From Lantana camara (lineage: Eukaryota > Streptophyta > Magnoliopsida > Lamiales > Verbenaceae), in the NCBI GenBank assembly GCA_037501455.1, contig CM074860.1:47378501-47442500 (forward strand): a stretch of DNA of 64,000 bases, in the 5' to 3' direction. The translations under genes and the position numbers were made by a program. This document shows positions 1-12,762 of this stretch, piece by piece. How positions within the stretch are numbered: position 1 is the stretch's first letter; every line of letters begins with the position of its first letter. The notes below the pieces were generated by a model. It was not told the DNA's origin. It saw only the letters and a list, made by a program, of their open reading frames with translations, and did no database searches.

Positions 1-1963
1 TAGAGATTTTTTTTTTTATCTTTTGAAGTGGTTTGAAATGGGGATATCAAGGTCAAGTTCTAGGTGATCAAGAGAATGGAATAGAGATTTGAGGAGTTCG
101 AGAATAATTCCTGTGAAGAAGTTCTATTTGAGAACTTTGTACAACTACCTCCCTTTCGAGTTCGATGATAGAAATATTTCAACTAGGAGAATGAAAGAAG
201 ATGGATGATTTCACATAAGGGTGTCAAAGATTGGGTACTTTCAAGGACCACGTTAGGGTTCGGAATTAGTTTCAAGTAAGAAGGCATGGAATTCGATAGA
301 ACTTTCAAATTCTAAGAATATGTACATGATCCGAGGATGCAAGATACATGGGGCTATGAAGGAATGGGCGATCAATGGATAGAATCTCACACATTAGTCA
401 TGTGAAGAAAAGATCGATTTGGGGTTAGAAGATCAAGTAAGGAATCTAAACTTCAAGAAATTCTTAGGAAGATTCAAGATACCAATAACGTCAAGAAAAG
501 AGAGATTTCAATGCCGAATGGAAGGATTAAATTAAGAGGGATTAGCAAATTGTTTCAAGTTCCGTTGGACGGGAGAATACTTTAAGTTTAAATAATTGGA
601 AGACAAGGCGAGAAACCAAGAGACAAGAGAAATTTTTTAAAATTTAAGACTTCAAAGTTACCTAGTATAAGAAGATTCAATTACCGAAGATGGATAGATT
701 TTTACATCTCCTCAATGGAAGTAATTTAATATATACATTGTAGAGACTCGAATTTCATGGAATGAAGAAATTCAAGAATCTCATGAGGCCACCAATATCA
801 AGCAAGGAGAGATTCCCAATACCAAAGGTGGTAGGAGGACTCCATTATGGAGGAATCGGAGGTATGATGAAAGTTAACCGAACAACAAGAAGTTGAGGTC
901 TTCAAGGAAATGCCATGACTTCAAGATCCCGGTTCAAGCACAAGATGATCCTCCCGGAAAGCAAGAAGATGGCACCACCCTCAACGCTACTCATATGGTG
1001 AACGGTACATAGAGCATTCATGGCATCCCATTGCACACATGTTTTATTATCGGGGAAACCCACGTGGTTACTACTTTATTCCTTGTTCTTCGGGGGTTCT
1101 TGATTACAATTGTTGTGTAATTGTTTTTCTTCTTGTTCTTGTTCATTGTGTGTTTCCTCCCCTTCGTGACTCTTGTTTGTAATGTGCTTCCTTCCCTTCT
1201 CAGTTTTGCTCGTTATGTGTTTCTTTTCCTTTTTGTGGTAACTATCTTTTGGAGAGAGTCTGGTGGTGTGGAGTGTTCGTGAGTGTTTGGTAAGTTGTGA
1301 GAGTCGAGCTGCTTTTGGTCGACTTATCTGAAGGTGTTTTGTTCTCGTTGAAGTTGGGTGTTGCTTTTAGGAGGTCCGTCAGGGACTCAACGATATCTTC
1401 GGGTGTTAGATTGAAGGATAACCCGTTGATACTCCTCGTGGAAGAACCGAGTATTGCCTCAGAGTAAGAGGCACGGTTTTGATTGGGAAGAGGCGGTTGA
1501 AGAGAGTTACTCACGACATTGGCTTTTGCCTAACAGGAGGTACAAAAGGCTACCTTGTTTCCAACCGACGCATAAAGGAAGGCCTTTGTTGTGTGTTGCC
1601 CGTAGAAGAATGGTAGCCTACGCCTCAAGGAGTGCTAGGTCACGAGTTTATCCCACTCAGGGTTGACGTTGTTCAGGGTTTTGGGAAACCGGTTGTTGTG
1701 GCATAAGAAAGACGTTATGGACTTTGTGTAGTAATGTCTACGTGCCAACGGTTGAGAATTCACCAACTACTCCCGAATATTTATTTGGGATGTGGGGGCA
1801 AATGACTAGGACATTGTGTCGGGTTCGCCAATTAAGGAGATAGTGTCTTGAGAAGTTTGTGATCAGAGTGGTGCAGCGGAAGTGTGGATTTTGGGCTTGT
1901 CTTCGGAGCCGCTCAAGACTCTCCTTAGGACCTAAAGACAGGTCCTTTTGAAGGAGGGGAGTT
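1..1963 (+). mobile_element. LARD-like element A, 3' part of the internal domain
   Basis: Non-coding internal region of an LTR element whose 5' end lies before the window. It is assigned by what follows: a hairpin, a purine-rich PPT (1950-1962) and an LTR start at 1964. No frame longer than about 90 codons is open and none resembles gag or pol. At 997-1040 it carries the module GGTGAACGGTACA that also occurs in elements B and C, so A probably belongs to the same group of non-coding elements. The alternative, a heavily decayed coding element, cannot be excluded because the 5' part is missing. Confidence 0.7.
1927..1963 (+). promoter_or_regulatory. PPT of element A with preceding hairpin
   Basis: The polypurine tract GAAGGAGGGGAG (from 1950) lies directly before the LTR and would prime plus-strand DNA synthesis. 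Just upstream is a perfect 7-bp hairpin: arm AGGACCT (1927-1933), loop AAAGAC, arm AGGTCCT (1940-1946). The same arrangement with different stem bases is present in B, C and E. Confidence 0.75.
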
Positions 1964-2354
1964 TGTAACATCCCGATCGTTCGGATTTCCAGGTACGCCG
2001 TAACGAAAGGGTTTTATGCGCATTTAAATTATTTAATTATGTATTTGAGTGTTATTTTAATGCTTATATGATTATTTGAATTTATATGAAATTAATTGCT
2101 TATATTATGAACTTTGAATTTTAGGGTTTAAGTTTGCATGTTCGTAATTTGCTCGTTATGTGCCGGAATTCAATTCCGATTTTGTTAAATTTTGATATGC
2201 ATGATATATGTGAGTTATGAATGTGTTTGCATGCTCGTTTTAAGTTTTCGTGTTCGTTTGTCGAGGTTTTAAACCTTAAGTATTTAACGAGGGACATCAG
2301 GGCCTAACTAGATTTAGTGCGCCACGTCTTCCGGAGGCCATAACTTGAGCTCGA

Positions 2355-2372
2355 GAATTCGGATTCGAATTC
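2355..2372 (+). promoter_or_regulatory. Conserved GAATTCG inverted repeat in LTR A
   Basis: Arm GAATTCG, spacer GATT, arm CGAATTC, preceded by CTTGAGCTCG. The same block occurs in the solo LTR (19727-19746) and, with changes, in LTR F (40271-40290) and LTR C (about 53664-53682 on -). It lies upstream of the first donor-like site, so it may be a promoter or leader element. The function is not known. Confidence 0.5.
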
Positions 2373-2729
2373 CGGAAGATGCGTTGGACTCGTAACGAAG
2401 AAAGGAAACTTTTGAACCTGGTTTGGTATTTTTTGAAGCTCGTTTAGACCCTCGTTGTTCGCCCGGAATGAACAGCTTGCGCAAAAGCCACCTTCTTTGA
2501 CTAGTCATGTACTTGTGGGGCCAATTTAACTCAACCTAAGCCTAACCCTTGATATCTTGACTTGAGTTAAACCTTCCTTGCTCCTTTTATCTCTGAAAAC
2601 CGATCCAAACTCCCCCATTTTGAGCAGCAACATATCGAGACAAGAGAGGAGAGGAGAAGAGAAGAGAAGCTTTGGCCCTTTTGTGAATTTTGAGCTCAAA
2701 TCACCATCTTTCTTCTTCAAATTTTCAAG

Positions 2730-5525
2730 GTATGTATATTTTTGTATTCTCTACCCTTTTATACAAGTTTTGATCCCTTTAATACTTGTTTTGTATCAGA
2801 TTTAATTAGTGTTGGGATAGGAGCTTGAAGAGGGACTTTTGGGGATTTTACTCTTATGTGCTAGCTTGCTTTGTGGCTGATTTCCTTGCTTTAAAATGAA
2901 GTATATGGACTTTTTTCTTTGATAATTTGATGATTAACTGATAGAATATGATGTTTGGATGATTTTCTCTTGAGATCCTTTGAAGAAATTATGAGTTTTA
3001 GAGCCCCAAACCTAAGCTAGAAATCTGCTCCCCCGTTTTGGAGCTGCTGTGTGGATTTGTGCTTTGTTGCTTGAGTTAATGGCTTCAAATTCGTGTGAAT
3101 TTGCATGGAGATGCTGTATACTAATTGGTTTACATGTTAGCCCTGCTCTTGCAAGCTTTTAGATCCATTTTCAGCTCCTAAACCTAAACATGAAGCCTAT
3201 ATGTATGCTATGTGCGAACTGAACTGCTGTCACGTTTTTGAGTTCAAATGATTGAATTCTTGCCTCCAATTTCGTGTGCTAGTGCTTGGTTATATAATAT
3301 ACATGTTTTTCTATGAATGTGCTTCGTTTTTCCCTGATTTTATGCTTTATTTTGGCCACAAACTTGAGTTCTTGCACTTTAGAAACTGCTGTTGCAAATC
3401 TGCTCATTTTCACCAAGTTGCTGTCATGTTTTGAGGTTTGCTTGATGGATTCTTGCATCCAATTTTGTGCATTAATGCATGGTTATGCATTACACATGTT
3501 TCTCTATGAATATGCTCGGTTTTAGCATGATTTCATGCTTCATTTCAGATATATATATGAGAATATATTCTGCTCTTCCCGGTTTGAATTGCTATCAGAA
3601 TTTTGGTCCGTTTGATGACTTCTTGAAATCCATTTCGTGTGAAATTGCATGTACATGAAGTATATGAGTTTCTTTACATGTTAGCTATGTGTATACAAGC
3701 TTTTATCCCCTGTTTTAGTCCCAGACTTGAGGTATATGGCCTGCTGCGTTCCTTCCTTCTTTGTGACAGATTTGGTGCATGAATTTTGAGCTGCTTGTTG
3801 CTGCGTTTTGAGGCATGATTTGGTGATGATTTGGTGTTGGTTTCATGCATGTTATGTGTGTGCTTGAGGCCTAAGAAATTCCCTAAGAGCTGCTGCGAAA
3901 ATGCCTTGATTTTGCCTTTGAAAATGTTCATGCGCCAAAAACCGTTTTTCAGAAAGTTGAACTGGACATGGCCGTGTCCAGTTTGTGCTGAGTATTGACA
4001 CGGCCATGTCAAAGCCTCGACTTGGGCATATGATTTATTTAAATCGGACACGGTCGTGTCCGTTTCCTTTGCGTTTTGGACATGGCCGTGTCATGTGTCA
4101 CGATGGTCCCTCGGGGGAGTTTCTTTCGTCGTTTCGTTGCTTTTAATTGCTTTCTCTTGTCCCGTTTGTGACCTATATGCATTATTAACTTAATGTATTA
4201 TGTGTTAGCTTGTGTAATATGAATTTATGATTTGATTTATGTGCTCGTTTTTTATTTATGGCTTCATATGTGCGCTATGCTCCTTTAACGTGCGTTTATG
4301 ACTTTCTGTCTCGTTTATATTCCTTACATGATCAATCTTTGCTCTTTATATGATATGAATACGTTGATAACATGTTGTATGGTATGATATGTTCGTTATA
4401 TGAAATATATGAACTCGTTTGACATGATTTATGAGACTTATGAATAAATATGAACACGTATGCATTACTGGTCAATTTGTTAAGCTTCATAAGCATCACT
4501 CGCATTCATATGCATTTGCCGAGCGTCAATTATGGTTCATTTTGAGTCTAAGTTTTCCTCTTGCTCTTTGTTTTGCTCTTAGGATCGTTCCGTTGTTGAG
4601 GAGGAGGTCCTTTGGTTTGCTTTCCGTCCGTTTTGTTCGGTTTGGTCGTCAAGGTGAGGTTTTCTTTCCTTTTAGTTATGATGACCTAAAACCCTATTTG
4701 TATTTCGAACGCGCATGCGATATATATATGTATATATATATAGATATGTGTTTTGATATATATTTTGTGGGTTTTATCCCGTTTGTCAAGAGGCTTTGAA
4801 AACGCTTTTATAAGTATCTAAGATCTATTTTCGTTTACTTTGTTAAGCTTTGATAAGTGTGTGTGAGTATAAGCATGGTATGACTTGTGAATAAGCTTAG
4901 TCTGGTAAGTGTGATAAGTATAAGAATATATGTGTGTTATATGTGTGATGGGCCCCGGAGTTGTGGGTAAGGGAGACCCGGGACGGCCATGGGGTCACCG
5001 GTTATGACCCTTGTGCACTTCTCCACCAATGGGAGACATAGTTCTCGTATGCCGACGAAGAGCATTTTCGCTGGCCCTCGAAGGAACCGGGCGGGATCCT
5101 CCGGTTCACAAGTTTCGTTCTGTGTAGGGTTGAGAGGGGCACCTCTCTTCCCCAATCGTGCAAAGGTGGGATTGTTTTATGAGTTTTGCTTTGGTATGAG
5201 TAAGTGTGTGAGAATTTGTTCTCGCCGTGTTCTTATGTTTATGCTTATGCTTCTATATCCGTTATGGTTGTGAAACGGGGGCGAATTTCTAAACTCTAAA
5301 ATTTGACTTGATTTGGCCTTTGGCCCTAAACTTCTTTCTTTATATATATTACCACGGGTTGAATGTTTTAGAATGCAAAAATCATGCCCGGTTCATGAAT
5401 CCTTTCAGTTTTGTTTATGCTTTGTTATTACGTATACGTATGGGTGCGTGTGTTAGCCCCCTCACCAATCTCTAGGACTGACCCTCGCTATTTCTATCTT
5501 TTTCCCCTTTGTTTCGAGTTTGCAG
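2730..5525 (+). other. Candidate spliced-leader sites in LTR A
   Basis: Ordered sites: donor CAAG/GTATGT at 2730, acceptor after a T-rich run (GCTCTTAG) at 4581-4582, donor CAAG/GTGAGGTTTT at 4654, acceptor GTTTGCAG at 5524-5525. The same order occurs in the other LTR families. This is a prediction from sequence only. Confidence 0.4.
3960..4092 (+). other. Hairpin array in LTR A (CGGNCG-type loops)
   Basis: Four short inverted repeats. The first has arm AACTGGACA, loop TGGCCG and a perfect 9-bp stem (3960-3983). The second has arm TTGACA, loop CGGCCA (3995-4012). The third has arm CGGACA, loop CGGTCG (4045-4062). The fourth keeps only GACA, loop TGGCCG (4079-4092). Outer stem bases differ between copies while pairing is kept in the first three. 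Confidence 0.7.
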
Positions 5526-5934
5526 GTTCTCGTTTTGTTGGAGTTGGAGCAAGGCCGTTCTCTTGAGTGTTTATTTTGGAGAGCTTGAGTCTCATGCATT
5601 GTATTTCGTTTATTTTACACAATTTGTTAGTTTTGAAATATGTATTAATTTGGCTACTTAGTTCTGTCCTGAGATTCAGTTTTGTATCTAAGGTTGTATA
5701 ATTTTTATGTGGAGAACACGATATGATTTGTGCTTGCATGCTAAGTTTTTAGTTGTTGGCTTCCGCGAATTTGTTTTTGCACGCTCTGAGTAGGGTGTAG
5801 ACCGCCTAGCTTAGGTTGGATTTTTGTTTGTCACCCGTTCGCCGTGGCTTGATACGTGGACGGAGTTCCCATTTCGCTTCACGTGTTGGGTTATGGTGCG
5901 GGGGATGTGGCGCCCTTCGCTCCGGGGTTTTATA

Positions 5935-6096
5935 ACGGCGATCTACACTTCCTCCCATACAAAGCCTCATACGGAGCCATCTTAATTGAGGCTTGATAGC
6001 TATTGTTATACGCAAACTCGACCAAAGGTAAATGCTCATCCCACTTATATTGAAAGTCTAAAGCACAAGCCCAGAGCATATCTTCCAAACATTAAT
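5935..6096 (-). pseudogene. Integrase fragment of a Ty3/gypsy pol
   Basis: On the minus strand the frame is open and matches the integrase region that follows the catalytic Glu, including [22 protein letters not shown] and GRKCRSP. It corresponds to about 28405-28565 of the better-preserved element E. It is wedged between LTR A and the first LTR of B. It is probably part of the decayed element D, since the next piece of pol on the same strand resumes at 15477 after element B. About 350 bp of integrase core is missing between the two pieces. Confidence 0.85.
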
Positions 6097-9000
6097 TGTA
6101 GCGCCCCAATTTTCAGACAGTCAGGTACGCTCGGCATGTGTGAGTTTCGAGCGTTAGGATTTTATTTTATTATTTTCGTTTATTCTAAATTATATATGTT
6201 ATAGTAATTTGATGAATTGTATCTTAACATGATTACGTGAAAATATGGGAAATATGTGTCAACTTGAGAATTATTTATAAGTTGGATTCTATTATTATGC
6301 GAGATAAGTGTCGAACATGATTTAATTGCTTAATTGTCCCTAAATGATTATTCTTGTAAATGTAAGGACCAAATTACATGACATATTTTGGGACTAAAGT
6401 GATAAATCAACTAGGAATGGAACCTAGTTGCATGACTTTTATCTTTGAGGGACTTAATTGCAATTTATGTATTTCATCAAATTCAAAGTGATGATTCACG
6501 TTAAAAGCTTCCAAGCTCTTCCATATCATTTTCATTTCATCAAAAATATAGAAATCCTTTGCTTCCCCTTTCCCTCATTCACGAGGTCATCCAAGAAGAA
6601 AAGGAATTGGGAAATCATCATCTTCATGCTAGAATTTGCCATGGAATTTCATCTTTGAAGCTCCATCACCATCTCTCATCTCTTTCTTTCAAGGTAGACA
6701 AGAATATGTGATCTCTTGGAACTTATATATAAAGCTAGGGTTATGAATTCTTGTGATAAATGGATTAATTGTTGTTAGAAGTATGAATACGTGATCATAC
6801 CTTGAAATCATGCATGAATTCGTGTAGAATTTGAGGATATATGATGGATTTATATATGATCTTGAAACTTATGATTCTTCGTGATCAATGGATGATATAA
6901 GTGTTTTCATGATTTTTATTGTACCTTGAGCATGTACACATGTTACCTTTCATGAATTACAATATTTGGGATTGAATTGTAAGAGTTTTGGTAAGATTTT
7001 GAATATGTTCATGCTTCCCCTATTTTTCCGACACCCCTCCCCTGCTCCAAATCCTCTGATTTTTCTACTGTATCAAGTATTTGAAGTGTAGAGTACTCTC
7101 CTTTTTATGGTTCGTCAATATCTATTTTCGTTTGTGAGTTATGGCTGTTTTAATTTGGTGCCGCCAAACTGTTGCGAATCTGCGCTAACCCGATTTGAAA
7201 GCGAATTGTGGATTCTTGAATTGGAATTTTTCAAAACTGTTTTATATGGATATTCTTGATATATTATAGATGTTCTCTGGAAAAATTGGTGCCAATCCGA
7301 TTTGATTTCAGTACTGAGAAAAATAGCAACATCCCCTGCTGTCCCTTGTTTTCATATTTCGGTTTTGGCTTGATTAGAGAGACTAAATGGTGGAAATTTT
7401 TAAAACAGTTTTACTGGTGTATTTCTGGGTATGTTATAAGTATCTCCGCCAATTTTCAGATCGTTTCAACTTCGTTTGATAAGGGAACGACGACCATCTT
7501 TCCCTAATAGCACTGCAGGAAATTTTCTACTTTGTGTCATATTCGAACAAAAACTGGTATTTACTCCGGATGAACTAGAATTTCAGCCTCGTATCATTGT
7601 AAAGATATGTTTGTCTAGTTTTCTAGGAATTTTGCGGTTCGTTAAAATTCATTCCGATGAAGGAGTTATGCTTATTTGAATACAACGTGCGCATGCTGAA
7701 AATTTTCTGCATTAGTATCTACAAATGTCACATTTTTCTCCAATGCCTTAATTGATCCCGACGTGCTATTATATGATTAATATCATGCAATAATATGAGT
7801 GTATCATGCCACATTCGTGAATGCATGCCATCTCGTTACTTGATCACGCCGTGCGTCATAGTTGGTAACATTCTTGAGTTATTGTCTCACGAGTGCAAAA
7901 TGTTTCCACTTCTTGTCCAGTTCTTCTCCAGGGCGGAGATTGTTGATCATGAGCATGTTCACGCATCCATGAGTAGTCGCGTCGCCTGTCAGGTGAGGTT
8001 TAATTTCTAGTTACCTAGAACCTATATAACCCTTACATGAGATTTCGGCCAAAAGGTATTTATAACTATAATTTTCCTCGAAAATACTCATGATTACAAG
8101 CAAGCCCCGTTCATTACAAGCAAGCCATGTATCGTGCATGTTTTGGGCGAGTAAGCATGATTGTTCACTTTAGGCCCGAGGGTAGTGGCTTGAGCCAACC
8201 GGGAAAGCATGGGCTAACGGGTAACTCTCGCGCTATCCTCACCACATTGGGATGACCCCTGAATCCGCTAGGAGATTAGTGGAGGAAGGAGTTCCGGGCT
8301 TAGGGATTCATGTACCCTCTGCTCAACATGTCGTGGATGGTAAACGCCAGCTACCTTTCCATCATTGAAGGGAGAAGGAGACTGGGGACGGGTCCGTCAC
8401 CACGGATTGTCCTTGGTTATTGCATGATTTCCATTCCTTGATTGTATTGCCTGAATACACTATCGCACTAATCCACGGTAATTGAATTGCATGATCACCT
8501 ATTGATTAATCAAGCAAGCATGATTTATTTACATTTGGAGTAAGGTTGGAGAATGCCCTCACTCGTCGGGCCACGTATCGCATGAAATGAATTGAATGGG
8601 TAATTAAATTAGACAGTTGTATTCTCGGGCGAAGAATATCTCATTATTGAACTTATATTCTTATCTTTTCCAAAGTTTTACTCGAGAATATAACTTGCAT
8701 GTTAACTGCGCTAATATTTATTTAAACCCCTCACTCAGTCTTCCATAGACTGACGCCTCCACCTTTTAGGTACGTGCAGGTGCGTGCTAGGCGGGAATCG
8801 AGTCAAGTCCAGTCTTTGCATTTCGAGTCATGCATGGTTCATTTATAAATTGTTACTTATGAAATTATTGTTATTGTTATTGATACGGATTACTATTATG
8901 GAGATAATCATGTATTCATATGTGAGACATAGTTAGAGATGACATGTTTTGATAATTGGTATGTGATATTGAATATATTATGCTTCCGCGTTAATTCTGA

Positions 9001-9153
9001 TGCATTTACAAATTAGTCCCGCCTAGCTAGTTGTCATTTTATTTTTATTGTCATCTGTTCGCTGCAGGCTGGTTCATATACGGACTATCCATTTCGTGTG
9101 TGGATCGACCTGTAGTACGGGGGTGTGGCATCTCCACGTGTAGGGGTGCTACA
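6097..9153 (+). repeat. 5' LTR of element B
   Basis: Starts TGTAGCGCCCCAATTTTC and ends GGGGTGCTACA, with TG...CA termini and a 3057 bp length. Contains a donor-like site at 6694, a donor AG/GTGAGGTTT at 7993, an acceptor GTGCAG at 8778-8779, and one hairpin (arm TTTGG, loop TGCCG, 7154-7168). The match to the copy at 13116 is close along its whole length, so the insertion is comparatively recent. Confidence 0.9.
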
Positions 9154-9160
9154 TCTTAGG

Positions 9161-9172
9161 TGGTATCAGAGC
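9161..9172 (+). promoter_or_regulatory. Primer binding site (tRNA-iMet type), element B
   Basis: TGGTATCAGAGC, complementary to the 3' end of plant initiator tRNA-Met, seven bases after the LTR. It fixes the element's orientation as +. Confidence 0.9.
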
Positions 9173-12100
9173 CTGGTTGCAAAATCGAGGTTCTAGTGTC
9201 GTGTCGCGTCGAGTCTAGGTCGTACGGCATAGGAATTAATTGTTAAAATTGGGAGTCTTGCATGTTATTTGAACTTCCTGACCTACTTGAATTCCTTGAA
9301 ATACTTGAATTATTGAATAATTTGAGCCTTACATTGATTCTTGTTATAATTGTCGGTTAATTCATCTTACATTACTTGAAGGTTTACATGTTCCATGTGT
9401 TTAATTGTCAATTCTATTGAATCAATTGTTACTCTTTGCATTAAATCCCTGTTTTAGGGACAATTGTGTGACATGAACATGTCTTACCCACTTGCATTTA
9501 TTTTCAAAAGAAAGCTGTGAGTTATAAGTTACGGAAATGACATCAAACCACGGTCAATCGTTCAACAACTTCAGTCTACTATAAAATTCCTTCTTTAACT
9601 TCAGGATGGGTAAGAAAGCGTGCCGAAAATTCGTACAAGGATTCAGGAGTCATCATCTTTCCTATCGGGTTGAAAATTCAAGTGATGGGATCCGGAAAAG
9701 AGGAATCAAGCGTGGAAATCAATTAGAAAATTCGGGAGGTTTAAAATAAAATCAATTGTGGGAACTTATGCTACCGGATGAGTAGATCAATTGGGCTAGG
9801 AGGTTTATTTCATTCAAGAAAGAGGTGAAGGAAGATTTGAGGCCACTAACGATCCAAGATTCGGAATTCAGTGTAAGTGAGGATTTTCAGTTAGGGGAAG
9901 CAAAAAATTAGGGCGTGGAAGGAAAGTCAATTAAGTAACTCCGATTGAGGTGTAAGTTTGGGAATTACATTCTGATTCAAATCCACCGGATTCGGATTCC
10001 TAACCCGACAGCTAGAAGGATCAAACAACTAATTATAGAAAGCCAATATGCTCGGGATTCTACATTCGGGTAAAGTGAGTTTATTTTCCGAACCGAGTTG
10101 AATTGTCGTGTTGAGAGTATACATTGGAAGATATGGAGCAACAAATGGAAATAATGAAGAAAGGCAAAGTGACAATTAGGGCCAATATCGGGATCACCGT
10201 TGGAGATTAATTCCTTGAGAATTAGCAAGATAGCAACGACATGAGCGTAGAAGCATTTGAACTTAAGAATTACAATCTCAAACCATCAATTTACACAAGG
10301 TACTACAAGGAAGGTTGTAATCAAGGAATTAATTATGGAGAAGGTTCGGGAACCATTTAGACAATAATAATCGGGAAGGAGTTAGGTTCAAGAAAATTTC
10401 AACATAAAGTCAGCAAATGTGTAAGTCGAGGTCAGGGACTTTTGAAGGTTTAGAAGACCGTGGGTAAACATGAAGCAATCAACAAACATGAGACAAGTTT
10501 ATAATACAACAATCAAGAAAAGTGTCGGAATAAAATTATCCCTACTACGGTGACAGGTTCAATGCATCCATTAGCACGTGCATTATATATTGCATTAATT
10601 TAATTATTTCTCCTTTATATATATATGCCACCGTAATTGTTATTTCAGATTTCATGTTTGATGTGTTAATGTTAAACATACTGTTTTAAATTATTTAAAT
10701 TTCTTTACTTATACACATATCTTTAAATTAATATAATTTTCCCAACGTGTTGCATTGTAAATTGGTTATAAGTTGTGCATTAACATAGTAACCGGCATGC
10801 ATTTTTTAGTGTTTATTGTTAATAGGATCTCCCTATTCTCTACCCCAATCATTGCTTCGATCCATTCCTACCCACTCGAGTTTAAAGAAGAGTATCTCTT
10901 AGCCATCGGGTATGATGTTGGTAACCGGGTCACCCGATTCCACTTGAAGTCTAGTAATATGTTGGGAATCCGTGAGAATTTGTTGGTCCGTGACGTAATA
11001 AGATCCGGCATGATATAGATAGTGGGAAGATTATTGGGATCTAGGAAATGCTGATAAGTTCAAACAGATAAATGTTCAGTGGTTTCTTCGGACTTCAGAA
11101 ATTAGTCAACATCTTAGCGATGCAGTGGTGCGGGAGAATGAACATTTCTTTGCCTCAGGTCGTGGTGTCGATTTTGCAAATATCAACTCTCTGGAAGCAA
11201 TAAGTGGCAAGTGCAGGGTTGTTGCACTCCTATGGATAGCAGAAATCTACAACCTTCACCTAAGGAATTTATGATGGCTGATTATGTTATTTAGCGGATT
11301 TTTAATATCGAAAAATTTCAGATATCAGATCATATTACTGTTATAGTTGGTGGGCTCCCAATTGGGTATGTTTTAAAATAAAGGACCATAAAAGACCGTT
11401 AATCAAATCTTGATCAAAACAACAAGTACGCCGCGAAAAATGTTACGGAAGCTGAACAAGCAGAGAAGCTTGCAAGTGGGAAAGAATAAAACAAGGATAA
11501 GTAAATATGTGGTTTAACTAAGAATGCAAATTTCTGGAAAAGTGAGTTGGAGGGATTAAGGCGTGGTAAACAAGTGTAAGGAATTAGGAAATTTCCATTT
11601 TTTTAAGGGGGAGAGTCGGCTGGAACAAATTCAACCGAAAGTCATACCTCACTCGGGAGAATTGAAATTTCAAGAAAATTGGTGTGTTTCAGCAACCTCT
11701 ATCAAAACCATGTGAAAGAAACCTTTCCTCCCTCTTACCCGAAGAAAAGTCCCATCATTGACAGTATTTCTGTCTTTATTACTGTTCTCAGAGTGTGGGT
11801 TCCTCTGTTTTATGATCTCCTCTTAGTCTCGTATATCATTTGACTCAGGAAATGGGATAAGAGATCTGGTTTAGTTAAAATTTTGATGGTAAATCTTGAA
11901 TCTTAATTCCTCTTGTTAACGAAATACATGCAAGTAAGAGTTCTCTGTCAAGGCCAATGAGTAGGCGTCAATGGGATGGATATTGTTACCGGAATTTCTA
12001 CAATAAACGGAAGGGGAAGAAAGTGGAAGTAGAAGTTGAAAGTGAATAATCAAGTAAGTGGAGGTACAAAGGTTGTTAATTTTGGATCCAGTGTTAGCAA

Positions 12101-12762
12101 TGGGAATGGGAGAGACAACGACTTTATAAGTTAATTGAGCATACTTTGATCAACGATGGGAATCCTACAAGGAAGACATTTTACTAGGACCTGATTCCTT
12201 TCGTTCATGCGAGTGGCTTGCTGAGTTACTTGCACGGGATGACGACATTATTCCTTTCCCTCATCGAACATTATCCTCAAATGGAAATCTCCCTGGAATT
12301 GGCAGGTTGAACAAGTCAACTAAAAATAATTATGAGACTAATGATGGTATTGACAGTTCCACAGTACTATATCTAATGGAGTAGAAGCTCCACAGTTACT
12401 CCCATTATCGAGTCCAGGAAGTGAGGGTGTGAACCAAGCTAAGATTGGATCGACCGGAAGAGCTGAGATAAAAAAAAATTGACACATAAAGTGAAAAGAG
12501 ATCTCAACAATGAAAGCAACAACTCCACCGAGTAATTACAATGCCTGAATTTTGACCTCCGGTGAACGGTACACTTGAACATGCATATCACGTGCATTAT
12601 TTATTTTATCAATTGTCGTATATAATTTTTTGTTATTTATTAACTTACTCTTATGTGAATACTGAATTGGCGTAATTGATATTTTCCATCTGCTCCATAC
12701 ATGATAATTATGATTGTGTAATTGTTTATTTAATGGTTTACTTGAATTTTATTCTGTGTGCG

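Larger units (their letters stand above)
1964..5934 (+). repeat. 3' LTR of element A
   Basis: The LTR starts TGTAACATCCCG after the PPT. Related LTRs end with a GGGGTGTTACA-type terminus; here the last bases read GGGGTTTTATA (5924-5934), two substitutions from that terminus and followed at once by integrase sequence. I take 5934 as the end, but a small deletion near 5928 is also possible. Inside are an inverted repeat (2355-2372), donor-like sites at 2730 and 4654, acceptor-like sites at 4581 and 5524, and a hairpin array at 3960-4092. About 4.0 kb. Confidence 0.75.

Noticed and set aside
1242..1514. 90-codon frame on - in the internal domain of A
   Set aside because: Opposite strand to the element, no recognisable motif, and overlapped by a + frame; consistent with chance.
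7256..8010. Plus-strand frames of 67-83 codons in LTR B, repeated at 14273-15027
   Set aside because: They repeat only because the two LTRs are copies. Differences between the copies are not biased to synonymous sites by eye, and neighbouring families lack the frames.
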